Shown here: positions 52,204 through 61,589 of the stretch, piece by piece
Numbering within the stretch: the stretch's first letter is position 1
Layout: every line of letters begins with the position of its first letter
From: Sphingobium chungbukense
GTDB taxonomy: Bacteria; Pseudomonadota; Alphaproteobacteria; Sphingomonadales; Sphingomonadaceae
Direction: 5' to 3'
Assembly: GCF_001005725.1 (NCBI RefSeq)
Contig: NZ_LBIC01000007.1
Span: 186,001 to 250,000, forward strand
DNA: 64,000 nt
Program-made: the position numbers and the translations under genes
Notes under the pieces: generated by a model
Told to the model about the DNA's origin: nothing
Database searches by the model: none
What the model saw: the letters and a program-made list of their open reading frames with translations, nothing else

Positions 52204-52464
52204 TCAGTCCGTACCGAAGGGTTGAGCGCCCGTCACCGCGCCACTGGCATCGACGGTCAGCTTGGCGATGCGCGCTTCGGCCGCCTGGAGCCGTTCCATG
52301 CAGCGCTTCCGCAACTCTTCGCCCTGCGCATAAAGCGAAATGGATTCGTCGAGCGGCACGTCGCCGCTTTCCAGCCGCCGGACGATCGATTCGAGCGCGC
52401 GCAGCGCATCCTCGAACGACATTTGCGACGGATCGCCCTGCTGCATCATGCTGTCTTGCGCCAT
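52204..52464 (-). CDS. xseB: Exodeoxyribonuclease VII small subunit
   Basis: An 86-residue two-helix protein (SFEDALRALESIVRRLESGD, PLDESISLYAQGEELRKRC). This is the XseB signature; it partners XseA in degrading single-stranded DNA. First gene of the xseB-ispA-coaD run, an arrangement common in proteobacteria. Confidence 0.95.
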   Translation of the reverse strand: MAQDSMMQQGDPSQMSFEDALRALESIVRRLESGDVPLDESISLYAQGEELRKRCMERLQAAEARIAKLTVDASGAVTGAQPFGTD

Positions 52465-52655
52465 GTCCCTGCATTGGCGGCCCCCGCCCGCCCGGTCAAG
52501 CCCGCAGTCAAGCTCACTGGCAAGTTCGCCGGGGCGGTTGCGGCCGATTCCGGGGCGCGGTCATGAAAATGTCATGACGTCAGGCCAGTGGCTAGCGGAC
52601 TTATGGCAGTTTTGCGTTGACGCTTGGCATGGCTAATGCACATAGAAGGACCGCT

Positions 52656-53036
52656 ATGAAATATCATCTCCCCCTCATCTCCGTAGCGGCGCTCAGCCTG
52701 CTGTCGGCCTGCAACAAGAATGACGAACCCGAAGTCGTGGGCGGCCCCGCCGATCCCATGGCTGAAAAGCTGGCCAATGCCGCGCCGGTCGAGCTGCCGC
52801 CGATGGTGAAGGAAAGCCATCAGTATCGCTGCAAGGACAACAGCCTGATCTTCGTCGACTTCATGAGCGACGACAAGACCGTGCAACTGCGCACCGAGAA
52901 GAACGGCGCGCCGACCAAGCTGACCGCCGCCGAGGCCGGCAAGCCCTATGAAGCCGAAGGCTACAAGGTCGAGGGTTCGGGCAAGCAGATCACCGCCACC
53001 CTGCCGGGCAAGAGCGCGGTCAGCTGCAAGGGCTGA
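52656..53036 (+). CDS. MliC-like lipoprotein (lysozyme-inhibitor type)
   Basis: A 126-residue protein with lipoprotein signal MKYHLPLISVAALSLLSACN (lipobox LSAC). The C-terminal half (YRCKDNSLIFVDFMSDDKTV, SAVSCKG) resembles the MliC C-type lysozyme inhibitor fold with its disulphide-linked ends. AGAAGG precedes the ATG. A strong terminator follows. The inhibitory loop is not clearly recognisable, so the activity is inference. Confidence 0.7.
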   Translation: MKYHLPLISVAALSLLSACNKNDEPEVVGGPADPMAEKLANAAPVELPPMVKESHQYRCKDNSLIFVDFMSDDKTVQLRTEKNGAPTKLTAAEAGKPYEAEGYKVEGSGKQITATLPGKSAVSCKG

Positions 53037-53060
53037 TCCCTTTCATTTTCCTGCAAGTTC

Positions 53061-53095
53061 GGGCCGGCCCTCCTGAGCGGAGGCCGGCCCTTTTT
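53061..53095 (+). terminator. Rho-independent terminator
   Basis: GGGCCGGCC (53061-53069) pairs with 53082-53090, followed by TTTTTC. It ends the lipoprotein gene. Confidence 0.9.
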
Positions 53096-53104
53096 CTTGC
53101 CTGA

Positions 53105-53206
53105 GAGCGCGCCGCGTTCAATATGACGCAGGCCGCGCGCTCCAAATTTGTGTTGTCGCATCGTTTCGCGCCAAACCGGTTCCCACTTTCGCGCACGATG
53201 CTCTAA
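53105..53206. repeat. Dispersed extragenic repeat C, copy 1
   Basis: About 100 bases similar to 60345-60448, starting GAGCGCG and containing TTGTCGCATCG, ACCGGTTCCCACTTT and GCGCACGATGCTCTAA. Similar elements are common between genes in sphingomonads and other alphaproteobacteria (general knowledge). Confidence 0.75.
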
Positions 53207-53631
53207 CGCAATTCCGGTTCCCCGACCTCGACCGGATCGGGACCGAAGCGATTGGCTCCCCGCGTACCGCTCATGATCAGGAAGATGAGCAGGACGATGC
53301 TGCCGATGAAGGGAAAGACGACGATCAGCAGCCACCAGCCGGTCCGATCCGTATCATGCAGCCGCCGGACAGACACTGCCAGTTGGGGAATCAGCATCGC
53401 CAGCGCGAACAGCCCGGTCAGCGGCCCGCCGCGCGTGCTGTAACCCGCGCTGGCCCACCAGGGGCCGCGCTGGAACCAGCGATCGGTCGTGGTGAGACCA
53501 AGCATGGTTTCGACCAGCGACAGGATGAAGAAGCCGAGGAGCAGGAACAGGACGAACATCCAATATTCCTTCGGCCGCGCCCGGCCCGAAAATCGGGCGT
53601 AGCGGCGTAGCGGCAACAGCATCCATTCCAT
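53203..53631 (-). CDS. DUF805 membrane protein
   Basis: A 142-residue protein with three or four membrane segments (MFVLFLLLGFFILSLVE, LFALAMLIPQLAVSVR, WLLIVVFPFIGSIVLLIFLI). Family motifs are RRYARFSGRARPKEYWMF, VRRLHDTDRTGWW and GTRGANRFGPDP. GGAGG precedes the ATG at 53631. It is the same family as the N-terminus of the TerB protein at 38055, which is useful for comparison. Confidence 0.92.
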   Translation of the reverse strand: MEWMLLPLRRYARFSGRARPKEYWMFVLFLLLGFFILSLVETMLGLTTTDRWFQRGPWWASAGYSTRGGPLTGLFALAMLIPQLAVSVRRLHDTDRTGWWLLIVVFPFIGSIVLLIFLIMSGTRGANRFGPDPVEVGEPELR

Positions 53632-53736
53632 GCAGACCTCCTTTTTGGCCTTCCGAGGCAGACAGGCTATCATGTTTTCGGGCGCAAGTGAGCGTCAGCA
53701 TTGTCTATCGCACGCTCCCTCGCTAAAGGCGCGCAC

Positions 53737-55911
53737 ATGTCCAGCACCGCATCCCAGATCACGCCCCAGGTCGTCGCCGAACATGGGCTTTCCCCGGAAG
53801 AATATGATCGCGTCCTGAACGCGCTTGGCCGGGAACCGAATCTCACCGAACTCGGCATCTTCTCGGTGATGTGGTCGGAGCATTGCTCCTATAAAAGCTC
53901 GCGCATCCACCTGAAGAAGCTGCCCACGGAAGGCCCGCAGGTCATTTGCGGCCCCGGCGAGAATGCGGGCGTCGTCGACATTGGCGACGGACAGGCCGCG
54001 ATCTTCAAGATGGAGAGCCACAACCACCCGAGCTATATCGAGCCCTATCAGGGCGCGGCGACGGGCGTGGGTGGCATCCTGCGCGACGTGTTCACCATGG
54101 GCGCGCGTCCGGTCGCGAACATGAACGCGCTGCGTTTCGGGCGGCCCGACCATCCGAAGATGAAGCATCTGATCAGCGGCGTGGTGCACGGCATCGGCGG
54201 CTACGGCAATTGCGTGGGCGTGCCGACCGTGGGCGGCGAGGTGAATTTCCACCCCGCCTATGACGGCAACATCCTGGTCAACGCCATGACCGTGGGCGTC
54301 GCGGATACCGACAAGATTTTCTACAGCGCAGCTTCGGGCGTCGGCAATCCGATCGTCTATGTGGGGTCGAAGACCGGTCGCGACGGCATTCACGGCGCGA
54401 CCATGGCCTCGGCCGATTTCGGCGAGGATTCGGAAGAAAAGCGCCCGACCGTGCAGGTCGGCGACCCCTTCACCGAAAAGCTGCTGATCGAGGCCTGTCT
54501 TGAGCTGATGGCGTCGGACGCCATCGTCGCGATCCAGGATATGGGCGCAGCGGGCCTCACCTCCTCCTCGGTGGAAATGGCGTCCAAGGGCGGCGTCGGC
54601 ATCGAACTGAATATGGACATGGTGCCCCAGCGCGAAACCGGCATGACAGCCTATGAAATGATGCTGTCGGAATCGCAGGAACGCATGCTCATGGTGCTCC
54701 AGCCGGGCAAGGAAGCGTTCGCCGAGGCGATCTTCCGCAAGTGGGAACTGGACTTCGCCGTCATCGGCCATGTGACCGATACGGGCCGCATGGTTCTGGT
54801 GCACAAGGGCGAGACGGTGTGCGACATTCCGCTGGCTCCGCTGGCCGACGATGCGCCGCTTTATGACCGTCCCGCCATGCCGAAGGACGAGTATAAGGCT
54901 TGGTCGGGCGTCCAGCCGCTGGGCGATATTCCGGCTTCGGACATCGGCGCCGACCTCGTCAAGCTGATGGGTTCGCCCGACATCGCATCGCGCCGCTGGA
55001 TCTGGGAGCAATATGACCATATGGTCGGCGCCGACACGGTGCAGCGCCCGGGTGGCGACGCAGCAGTCGTGCGCGTCCACGGTACGCAGAAGGGCATTGC
55101 GATCAGCACCGACTGCACGCCGCGCTATTGCTATGCCGACCCTTATGAAGGCGGCAAGCAGGCGATTGCCGAATGCTATCGCAACATCAGCGCGGTCGGC
55201 GCGACGCCGCTGGCCGTCACCAACTGCCTGAATTTCGCCAATCCGCAGCGGCCGGAAATCATGGCGCAGTTCACCGGCTGTCTGGAGGGCATGGGCGAGG
55301 CCTGCCGCGCGCTCGACTTCCCGATCGTGTCGGGCAACGTCTCACTCTACAATGAATCGAAGGCGACAGGCGGCGGTTCCGCCATCCTGCCGACGCCCGC
55401 CATCGGCGGCATCGGCCTGCTGAAGAATGTCGACGTGATGGCGACCGTCGCGTTCAAGAATGAGGGCGACGCCATCTGGCTGATCGGCGAGGAAGGCACG
55501 CATCTGGGCCAATCCATCTGGCTGCGCGAAATCGCCGGTCGCGAAGCGGGTGACGCACCGAACGTCGACCTGGCCGCCGAACGCGCCCGCGCCGAGACCG
55601 TTCGCGAGCTGATCGCGGCGGGCAAGGTCAATGCCGTGCATGACATTTCCGATGGCGGCCTGCTGGTGACGGTGACCGAAATGGCGCTGGCCGGGAAGAT
55701 CGGCGCGCAGCTGGACATCCCGCTCACCACCGCGAGCGCCTTTGGCGAGGATCAGGGCCGCTATGTCGTCGCCGCCGCGCCGGGCGTCGAGATTCCGGGC
55801 GCGATCCGCATCGGCACAACCGGCGGCGACACGGTCGCGGGCGTGGCGCTCGCCGACCTGCGCAGCGCGCATGAGGGCTTCTTCCCCGCGCTGATGGACA
55901 GCGAACTCTAA
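53737..55911 (+). CDS. purL: Phosphoribosylformylglycinamidine synthase subunit II
   Basis: A 724-residue small-type PurL, the ATP-dependent synthetase of step four of purine synthesis, working with PurQ and PurS. Motifs: [73 protein letters not shown] and GNVSLYNES. The ATG at 53737 follows AAAGG; an in-frame TTG at 53701 lacks support. Length is normal for the form with separate PurQ. Confidence 0.97.
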   Translation: MSSTASQITPQVVAEHGLSPEEYDRVLNALGREPNLTELGIFSVMWSEHCSYKSSRIHLKKLPTEGPQVICGPGENAGVVDIGDGQAAIFKMESHNHPSYIEPYQGAATGVGGILRDVFTMGARPVANMNALRFGRPDHPKMKHLISGVVHGIGGYGNCVGVPTVGGEVNFHPAYDGNILVNAMTVGVADTDKIFYSAASGVGNPIVYVGSKTGRDGIHGATMASADFGEDSEEKRPTVQVGDPFTEKLLIEACLELMASDAIVAIQDMGAAGLTSSSVEMASKGGVGIELNMDMVPQRETGMTAYEMMLSESQERMLMVLQPGKEAFAEAIFRKWELDFAVIGHVTDTGRMVLVHKGETVCDIPLAPLADDAPLYDRPAMPKDEYKAWSGVQPLGDIPASDIGADLVKLMGSPDIASRRWIWEQYDHMVGADTVQRPGGDAAVVRVHGTQKGIAISTDCTPRYCYADPYEGGKQAIAECYRNISAVGATPLAVTNCLNFANPQRPEIMAQFTGCLEGMGEACRALDFPIVSGNVSLYNESKATGGGSAILPTPAIGGIGLLKNVDVMATVAFKNEGDAIWLIGEEGTHLGQSIWLREIAGREAGDAPNVDLAAERARAETVRELIAAGKVNAVHDISDGGLLVTVTEMALAGKIGAQLDIPLTTASAFGEDQGRYVVAAAPGVEIPGAIRIGTTGGDTVAGVALADLRSAHEGFFPALMDSEL

Positions 55912-55957
55912 CGGATCGGAACGGTCGTTTCCATCAGCTGACAGGACGGAGCCTGCC

Positions 55958-57127
55958 ATGGCCTTTACCGCGAAAATCCTCCTTCTGGGTTCGGGCGAAC
56001 TGGGCCGGGAATTCGTGATCTCCGCCAAGCGCCTCGGCGCACAGGTCATCGCCTGCGACAGCTATGCCGGGGCGCCCGCCATGCAGGTGGCGGACGGGCA
56101 TGAGGTGTTTTCGATGCTCGACGCCGATCTGCTGGCGAAGGCGATCGAGAAGCACCGGCCCGACTTCGTGGTGCCGGAGATCGAGGCGATCCGTACCGAG
56201 GTGCTGGCGCAGGTCGAGGCCAGGGGCGTGACCGTGGTGCCCTCCGCCCGCGCCACCATCATGACGATGAACCGCGATCGCATCCGCGAGGTGGCGGCGG
56301 TCGAACTGGGTCTGCGCACGTCCCGCTACCGCTATGCCGAAACGCTGGCGGAAGTGCTGGCCGGGGCCGAACATACGGGCCTGCCCTGCGTGATCAAGCC
56401 GGTCATGTCCTCGTCCGGCAAGGGGCAGAGCACGGTGCGCAGCGCCGACGAACTGGAGACCGCGTGGGACTACGCCGTCGCCAACATGCGCGGCGACCGC
56501 AGCCGGGTGATCGTGGAAGAATTCATCGCCTTCGACTATGAAATCACGCTGCTGACGGTGCGCAGCCGGGAGGGCGTCAGCTTCTGCCCCCCCATCGGCC
56601 ACCGGCAGGAACGCGGCGACTATCAGGAAAGCTGGCAGCCCACGCCCATGTCGAATGCCGCGCTGGCCGCCGCGCAGGACATGGCCCGCAAGGTGGTCGA
56701 CAATCTGGGCGGCTACGGCATTTTCGGCGTGGAATTCTTCGTGAAGGGAGAGGATGTCATCTTCTCCGAACTCTCGCCCCGGCCGCATGATACCGGCATG
56801 GTGACGCTGATCTCACAGAATATGAGCGAATTCGACCTGCACGCCCGCGCGATCCTGGGCTTGCCGGTGCCGGAAGTGACGCTGCGGGGACCCGCCGCTT
56901 CGGCGGTCATATTGGCGGACCGGGAATCGAACGATTTCCGGTTCGAAGGATTGGCCGATGCGCTCTCCACGCCCGGCGGCGAAGTCGACCTGCGCCTCTT
57001 CGGCAAGCCGGCGACCCGTCCCTATCGCCGCATGGGAGTCGCCCTGGCACGGGCGGAGGATGCCGATGCGGCGCGTGCCGTTGCGGCGGACGCTGCGGGC
57101 AAGGTCAGGATCGTCTACGGCGAATAG
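55958..57127 (+). CDS. purT: Formate-dependent phosphoribosylglycinamide formyltransferase
   Basis: A 389-residue ATP-grasp enzyme that formylates GAR using formate, an alternative to PurN. It starts with LLLGSGELGREFVISAKRLG and has IKPVMSSSGKGQS, EFIAFDYEITLLTVRS, and GVEFFVKGEDVIFSELSPRP with the metal-binding E and N/R region. Located 46 bases after purL on the same strand, consistent with a purine operon. Normal length. Confidence 0.96.
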   Translation: MAFTAKILLLGSGELGREFVISAKRLGAQVIACDSYAGAPAMQVADGHEVFSMLDADLLAKAIEKHRPDFVVPEIEAIRTEVLAQVEARGVTVVPSARATIMTMNRDRIREVAAVELGLRTSRYRYAETLAEVLAGAEHTGLPCVIKPVMSSSGKGQSTVRSADELETAWDYAVANMRGDRSRVIVEEFIAFDYEITLLTVRSREGVSFCPPIGHRQERGDYQESWQPTPMSNAALAAAQDMARKVVDNLGGYGIFGVEFFVKGEDVIFSELSPRPHDTGMVTLISQNMSEFDLHARAILGLPVPEVTLRGPAASAVILADRESNDFRFEGLADALSTPGGEVDLRLFGKPATRPYRRMGVALARAEDADAARAVAADAAGKVRIVYGE

Positions 57128-57148
57128 GGGTGGCTTCTTGCCTCTGGC

Positions 57149-57224
57149 CTGTCATCCCAGCGAAAGCCGGGATTTCAGGCGAGGGCACAAGTCAGCCTCA
57201 CGGGATCCCAGCCTGGATGACGGA
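57149..57224. repeat. REP-like extragenic palindrome
   Basis: TCATCCCAGCGAAAGCCGGG on the left is echoed in reverse by GATCCCAGCCTGGATGACGG on the right, giving a long imperfect hairpin. This type is frequent between genes of sphingomonads. Confidence 0.6.
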
Positions 57225-57268
57225 TGTTGTTGACGTCCGCTCATAACGTGGCGGCCCCATCCAAAACC

Positions 57269-58036
57269 CTAAACCACGCGCGTCACCCGGCCGAACAGGA
57301 CCTGATAGACATCATTCCCGCCGCTTTCCTCGAAAGCCGCCATGACCCGGCGCAAATCCCTGGGTGCCAGCGGCTTGCGCCCCTCGTTCGGCACCACCGC
57401 GCCGATACCCTTGAGATGGGCGATCAGCCCCTTCGCGCCGCCACAGGCCAGGACATAATGCTCGTCAAAGGCGAAGGCGTCCCCGAAACGCCCCAGCATC
57501 GACCGCAAAGTCTCAAGCGCGGGATAATCCGGAATGCCGGCTGTTACCCCGCCAGCGTCATGCGCGCCGCGCCAGCGGGCGAAGCTGCCCTGCCCCATTG
57601 TGGAGAAGATGAGGCTCCCCCCCGGCCGCAGCAATCCGACCAGACGGGCTATGGCGCGCTCCAGATCATCGAACCACTGGAAGGCCAGGCTGGAGAGGAT
57701 CAGGTCGAACCATTCCCCTTCGAAGATCGGCGCCTCGCCGTCCATCGTCAGGAATGTGCCCGCGATCAGTCCATCCCTCGCGGCCCGCGCCAGCATATCG
57801 GGCGACAAGTCCGTTACCACCAGTTCCGCGCCCGGCCAGCGCGCCTGGATGTCCCGCGTCAGAAAGCCCGTGCCGCAGCCGATCTCCAATATCCGCCCGA
57901 CACCCTCGGGCTTCTGCCGCTGGGCAAGATCGGCGACCAGCGCGGCCGCCAGCCGCTGTGGCCCGGCATGATCGTCATAACGCCCCGCCGCCGCGCCGAA
58001 AGCGTCGCTTATTCGTTGCTTGCGATGGCCGTTCAT
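57269..58036 (-). CDS. SAM-dependent methyltransferase, BioC-like
   Basis: A 255-residue class I methyltransferase: RISDAFGAAAGRYDDHAGPQ at the N-terminus, SAM motif ILEIGCGTGFLTRDI, LVVTDLSPDML, and LILSSLAFQWFDDL. The overall pattern matches BioC malonyl-ACP methyltransferase of biotin synthesis. No other bio genes are adjacent, so another substrate is possible. The start is 58036 or the in-frame ATG at 58048; neither has a good binding site. Confidence 0.82.
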   Translation of the reverse strand: MNGHRKQRISDAFGAAAGRYDDHAGPQRLAAALVADLAQRQKPEGVGRILEIGCGTGFLTRDIQARWPGAELVVTDLSPDMLARAARDGLIAGTFLTMDGEAPIFEGEWFDLILSSLAFQWFDDLERAIARLVGLLRPGGSLIFSTMGQGSFARWRGAHDAGGVTAGIPDYPALETLRSMLGRFGDAFAFDEHYVLACGGAKGLIAHLKGIGAVVPNEGRKPLAPRDLRRVMAAFEESGGNDVYQVLFGRVTRVV

Positions 58037-58098
58037 GGCTAGTCGCATTGACAGAGCCGCATGTTCTTTTCCAGCCTCTTCAAGGACAGCCAGAACCG

Positions 58099-59343
58099 AT
58101 GACCACCCCTTCTTCCCGGATTCCCGCCATGGACGTCCTGCGCGGATGCGCGGTGATGGGAATCTTGTGGATGAACATCGCGGTCTTCGCCCTGCCCGCG
58201 CAGGCCTATTTCAGCCCGGCGGCGGCGGGACCGCTCTCCACGGGCGACATCCTCTTCTGGACGGTCAGTTTCCTGGCTGTCGATGGCAAGATGCGGGCGC
58301 TCTTCTCCATGCTGTTCGGCGCGTCGATGCTGTTGCTGATCGACCGGGAGGAAATGGCCGGGCACGACGGTCAGCGGACACAGATGATCCGCGCCGCCTG
58401 GCTGTTCGTCTTCGGCCTCGCTCATTATCTGCTGCTGTGGTCGGGCGACATATTGATGATCTATGCGCTGGTCGGCCTCGCGGCCCTGCTGTTCGTCCGG
58501 AAGGAGCCGCTGGCGCTGGTCAAATGGGCCTTTCTCTTCTTCCTGGCGCATTTCCTCGTCTGCGCTTTCTTCATCACCACGCTCCACGCCTGGAGCCACG
58601 CCGCCGCGGCGCCCGATGCAGCGTCCCATATCCCTGCCGGTTTCGCTGACTTCATCGGTTCTTTTTCCGATCCCGCCCACCCCGCGATCCGCAGCGAATT
58701 CGAAATCTATAGGGGGAACTATGCCGGCATCTTCATGCATCACGTCGCCCTGTTCGGCAGTCAGTGGCTCACCACCCTGCCCTTCGTGACGCTCGATACG
58801 CTGGGCTTCATGCTGTTGGGCATGGCGATGCTGAAGGGCGGTTTCCTGACCGGACGCTGGCAGGCAGAGCAATATTGGCGCACCGCGCGCCATTGTTTCC
58901 TGATCGGCCTCTTGCCCATGGCGGGTCTCGCCTGGTGGGTGATCGCAAGCGGGTTCGCCACATTGCCGGCGCTGGGAACGGTGCTGGCCTGGTCCTTCCC
59001 CTTCCGCATTCCGCTGGCCGTGGGCTGGGCGGCGCTGATCCTGTGGCTGTTCACCCGCTATCGCGACCGGCGCCTGACGCACCGAATCGCTGCCGTCGGA
59101 CGGCTGGCGCTCAGCAATTATCTCGGCACCAGCATCGTCATGAGCGCGACTTTCTATGGCTGGGGCCTCGGGCTGTTCGGCCAGGTGCGCTACAGCCTTC
59201 TGCCGCTGCTCGTGATCGCCGCCTGGGTGGTCATGCTGCTCTGGTCGCCACTCTGGCAAAGGCGATTCGCGCTCGGACCGATGGAATGGCTGTGGCGCAC
59301 CCTGGTCGGCGGCCAGACGCAAAAGATTCGCAACAGCGATTGA
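58099..59343 (+). CDS. DUF418 family membrane protein
   Basis: A 414-residue protein with about ten hydrophobic segments. Starts SSRIPAMDVLRGCAVMGILW, the DUF418/YeiB N-terminus, followed by FSMLFGASMLLLIDR and GDILMIYALVGLAALLFVRK; the C-terminal DUF418 part has GRLALSNYLGTSIVM and FGLGPMEWLWR-like FALGPMEWLWRTLVG. Inner-membrane, function unknown in the family. AAGGA precedes the ATG. Confidence 0.9.
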   Translation: MTTPSSRIPAMDVLRGCAVMGILWMNIAVFALPAQAYFSPAAAGPLSTGDILFWTVSFLAVDGKMRALFSMLFGASMLLLIDREEMAGHDGQRTQMIRAAWLFVFGLAHYLLLWSGDILMIYALVGLAALLFVRKEPLALVKWAFLFFLAHFLVCAFFITTLHAWSHAAAAPDAASHIPAGFADFIGSFSDPAHPAIRSEFEIYRGNYAGIFMHHVALFGSQWLTTLPFVTLDTLGFMLLGMAMLKGGFLTGRWQAEQYWRTARHCFLIGLLPMAGLAWWVIASGFATLPALGTVLAWSFPFRIPLAVGWAALILWLFTRYRDRRLTHRIAAVGRLALSNYLGTSIVMSATFYGWGLGLFGQVRYSLLPLLVIAAWVVMLLWSPLWQRRFALGPMEWLWRTLVGGQTQKIRNSD

Positions 59344-59397
59344 ATCACTATTGCGACCTATTATCACTTACGCTATCTCCCACTGCAGGAGATTTGC

Positions 59398-59568
59398 ATG
59401 GTTGTCTGTGTCTGCAATGCCATTCGCGAGAAAGACCTGAAGGAAGTGGCCCGGGAAGGCTGCGCCACTCCGTGCAGCGCCTATGCGCGCCTTGGTCGCC
59501 GCCCCAAATGTGGCCAGTGCGTCCCCTTCGCCCGGACCATCATCGCCGCCGAGCGCGCCTCGATCTGA
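59398..59568 (+). CDS. bfd: Bacterioferritin-associated ferredoxin
   Basis: A 56-residue [2Fe-2S] protein: VVCVCNAIREKDLKE, with cysteines at CxC and later PKCGQCVPFART, the BFD-like pattern. It reduces iron stored in bacterioferritin for release. CAGGAG lies before the ATG. The gene is 150 bases upstream of bfr on the same strand, the standard partnership. Confidence 0.93.
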   Translation: MVVCVCNAIREKDLKEVAREGCATPCSAYARLGRRPKCGQCVPFARTIIAAERASI

Positions 59569-59718
59569 AGCCATTGCGAATCAGGCGCATCTGACCGCCG
59601 CGAACTCCACGCAATAGCATAGCGAAAAATGGCGGATTCCCGCGGCTTTCCGGATTAACAAACGGAACCGGAATGCTTATACTCCCGGCACTTTCCCAAA
59701 AAGCCGGAGACAAACCCG

Positions 59719-60198
59719 ATGAAGGGCGATCCCAAGGTCATCGAATATCTGAACGAGGTGCTCAAGAATGAGCTGACCGCGATCAACCAATATTTCCTCC
59801 ACTATCGGATGCTGAACCATTGGGGCATCGAGAAGCTGGCCAAGTTCGAATATGAGGAATCGATCGACGAGATGAAGCACGCCGACAAGCTGGCGGAGCG
59901 CGTCTTGTTCCTCGACGGCCTGCCCAATTTCCAGTTGCTCGGCCGCCTGAAGATCGGCGAGACGGTGGAAGAGATACTGAAGGCCGACCTGGAGCTGGAA
60001 TATGAAGCCCTGCCGGTCCTGAAGGACGCCATCGCCTATTGCGAATCGATTCGCGACTTTGTGAGCCGCGACCTGTTCCAGCACATCCTCGAAAGCGAGG
60101 AAGAGCATGTCGACACGCTCGAAACCCAGTTCGAGATGATCGAACGCATGGGCATCCAGAACTACATCCAACTCCAGAGCAAAGCAGCCGAGGAATGA
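59719..60198 (+). CDS. bfr: Bacterioferritin
   Basis: A 159-residue four-helix iron-storage subunit: MKGDPKVIEYLNEVLKNELT with E18, the EYEESIDEMKHAD segment with ligands E51 and H54 and haem-ligand M52, and the C-terminal ILESEEEHVDTLETQ with E and H ligands. All di-iron ligands are present. It assembles into 24-mers. Positioned downstream of bfd. Confidence 0.97.
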   Translation: MKGDPKVIEYLNEVLKNELTAINQYFLHYRMLNHWGIEKLAKFEYEESIDEMKHADKLAERVLFLDGLPNFQLLGRLKIGETVEEILKADLELEYEALPVLKDAIAYCESIRDFVSRDLFQHILESEEEHVDTLETQFEMIERMGIQNYIQLQSKAAEE

Positions 60199-60242
60199 AG
60201 CTTTGGGCGGGGCAGGTCCATCCGGCGCCCCGCCCCTTTGCC

Positions 60243-60330
60243 TGGAGCGATTTCCACGCGATCGAAATCGGTCGCTGGTCAAAAATCGCGGAAACGAAAG
60301 GCTTAGGATAGCGATCTGATGCAATCAGAT
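60243..60330. repeat. Dispersed extragenic repeat D, copy 1
   Basis: Shares GCTGGTCAAAAATCGCGG and the palindromic GATCTGATGCAATCAGATC with the copy at 61488-61572 (there GATCCGATTCAATCGGATC). The palindrome keeps pairing although its bases differ. Confidence 0.6.
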
Positions 60331-60344
60331 CGAAAACCCCTCTA

Positions 60345-60448
60345 GAGCGCGCTGCGCTAAATCGTACGCGAGCCGCACGCTCTAAGCTTTTGTTGTCGCA
60401 TCGCTTTAAGCGCAAAACCGGTTCCCACTTTTGCGCACGATGCTCTAA
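60345..60448. repeat. Dispersed extragenic repeat C, copy 2
   Basis: Second copy of the repeat at 53105-53206, ending at the mutT stop, so it may also act in transcription termination. Confidence 0.75.
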
Positions 60449-60852
60449 ATCAGCGAATCGAGCAGGCCGATCAGCGGCAGGTCCGCCGGTGGCATGTCCA
60501 GCGCATACATTTGCGCGGGCCTGGCCCATTGCAACGCGGTCGCGTGCCGCGCTTCGGGAATGCCCTGCCATTTGCGGCAGACATAGAGCAGCAGCAACAG
60601 ATGCCGCTCGCCCAACGGCTCGCTGGCGAAGGCAGCGGGCGCGAGACAGCTCGCATGGGTGCGAATCCCCAACTCCTCCTCCAACTCGCGGACCAGCGCG
60701 ATTTCGGGCGCTTCGCCCGGCTCCACCTTGCCACCGGGGAATTCCCACAGATGCGCCATCGGCTTTCCCGGCGGACGCTGCTGCAACAATATGCGGCCAT
60801 CCGCATCGACCAGAGCAGCGGCAACCACCAACAGGGGAGAATTTATCGTCAT
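60445..60852 (-). CDS. mutT: Nudix hydrolase, MutT (8-oxo-dGTP diphosphatase)
   Basis: A 135-residue Nudix enzyme with the full box GKVEPGEAPEIALVRELEEE (G-x5-E-x7-REUxEExGI) preceded by LLQQRPPGKPMAHLWEFPGG, the MutT pattern. It removes oxidised dGTP. The ATG at 60852 gives a standard length; the binding site is weak (GGAC). Repeat C lies directly downstream. Confidence 0.93.
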   Translation of the reverse strand: MTINSPLLVVAAALVDADGRILLQQRPPGKPMAHLWEFPGGKVEPGEAPEIALVRELEEELGIRTHASCLAPAAFASEPLGERHLLLLLYVCRKWQGIPEARHATALQWARPAQMYALDMPPADLPLIGLLDSLI

Positions 60853-60930
60853 AACGGTCCAGCTTGAGGGGTTTGTTAACTCTGTCGCTTTTACAAGGGC
60901 ATTCTGGGCTGTGTGTAAATGGGGTATGGC

Positions 60931-61116
60931 ATGCGCGCGTTGTTCAAAAATTTCAGCTTCTGGAAGCTGATCTACTGCCAGCGCGGCGCGACGGCGGTGG
61001 AATATGGATTGATCCTCGCCCTCATCTGCCTCGCCATCGTCGGCGCCATGTCCAACGTCGCCAACAAGACCATCGGCATGTGGAACAATGTCGCGACAGA
61101 AGTTCTCGCGCATTAA
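60931..61116 (+). CDS. Flp/Fap-type pilin (first of two)
   Basis: A 61-residue prepilin (MRALFKNFSFWKLIYCQRGA then TAVEYGLILALICLAIVGAM). The G/A cleavage site with following TAVEYGL is the Flp signature; it is processed by a TadV-type peptidase and assembled by Tad machinery, absent from this window. The ATG at 60931 is preferred over 60919. Divergent from mutT. Confidence 0.88.
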   Translation: MRALFKNFSFWKLIYCQRGATAVEYGLILALICLAIVGAMSNVANKTIGMWNNVATEVLAH

Positions 61117-61254
61117 CCATCAATATCTGACAACCTGCCGATCGCATTAAATCTTTATCAACCCACCCCGTCTAAACCTGCCAATGCTGACCTTCAATTC
61201 AAGCGGGGGGCGGCCGGGTAGTTAAACGTTGAATTTGAGGCAAGGAGACTTCCA

Positions 61255-61416
61255 ATGCAGTTCATCCGCAAGATGCTGAAGAACGAAAAGGGCGCCACCG
61301 CCATTGAATATGGCCTGATCGCAGCTCTGATCGCTGTCGCCGCCATCGGCGCCATGACCAGCCTGGGCGGCAAGCTCGGCAACACCTTCAACAATGTCTC
61401 GGGCAACCTGAAGTAA
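61255..61416 (+). CDS. flp: Flp/Fap-type pilin (second)
   Basis: A 53-residue prepilin (MQFIRKMLKNEKGATAIEYG then LIAALIAVAAIGAM), with a classical processing site after KG. AAGGAG precedes the ATG. A strong terminator follows at 61434, so the two pilin genes form a short unit. This copy has the more typical sequence of a major pilin. Confidence 0.93.
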   Translation: MQFIRKMLKNEKGATAIEYGLIAALIAVAAIGAMTSLGGKLGNTFNNVSGNLK

Positions 61417-61433
61417 GCTCGAAGCCATTGAAG

Positions 61434-61469
61434 AAAAGGGGCGGCGGGAGCAATCCCGCCGCCCCTTTT
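61434..61469 (+). terminator. Rho-independent terminator after flp
   Basis: Perfect 16-bp stem (61434-61449 with 61454-61469), GCAA loop, T-rich end TTTTATTT. Confidence 0.93.
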
Positions 61470-61487
61470 ATTTAGGGCGGTTCCCAA

Positions 61488-61572
61488 GCGACCGGAACCT
61501 CGCTGGTCAAGAAATCGCGGCGAACAAAAGGCCTGGAGCGGCGATCCGATTCAATCGGATCGCCGCTCCAAC
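61488..61572. repeat. Dispersed extragenic repeat D, copy 2
   Basis: See copy 1 at 60243. It includes GGAGCGGCGATCCGATT and its complement, a strong hairpin just downstream of the M48 gene stop. Confidence 0.6.
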
Positions 61573-61589
61573 CTCGCGTCGATGCCGGC

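Noticed and set aside
53695-55080. 461-codon minus-strand ORF opposite purL
   Set aside because: It is a shadow of the purL frame in high-GC DNA; it has no ribosome site and histidine/arginine-rich nonsense composition.
58039-59367. 442-codon minus-strand ORF opposite the DUF418 gene
   Set aside because: Antisense shadow; the plus-strand frame has clear membrane-family motifs.
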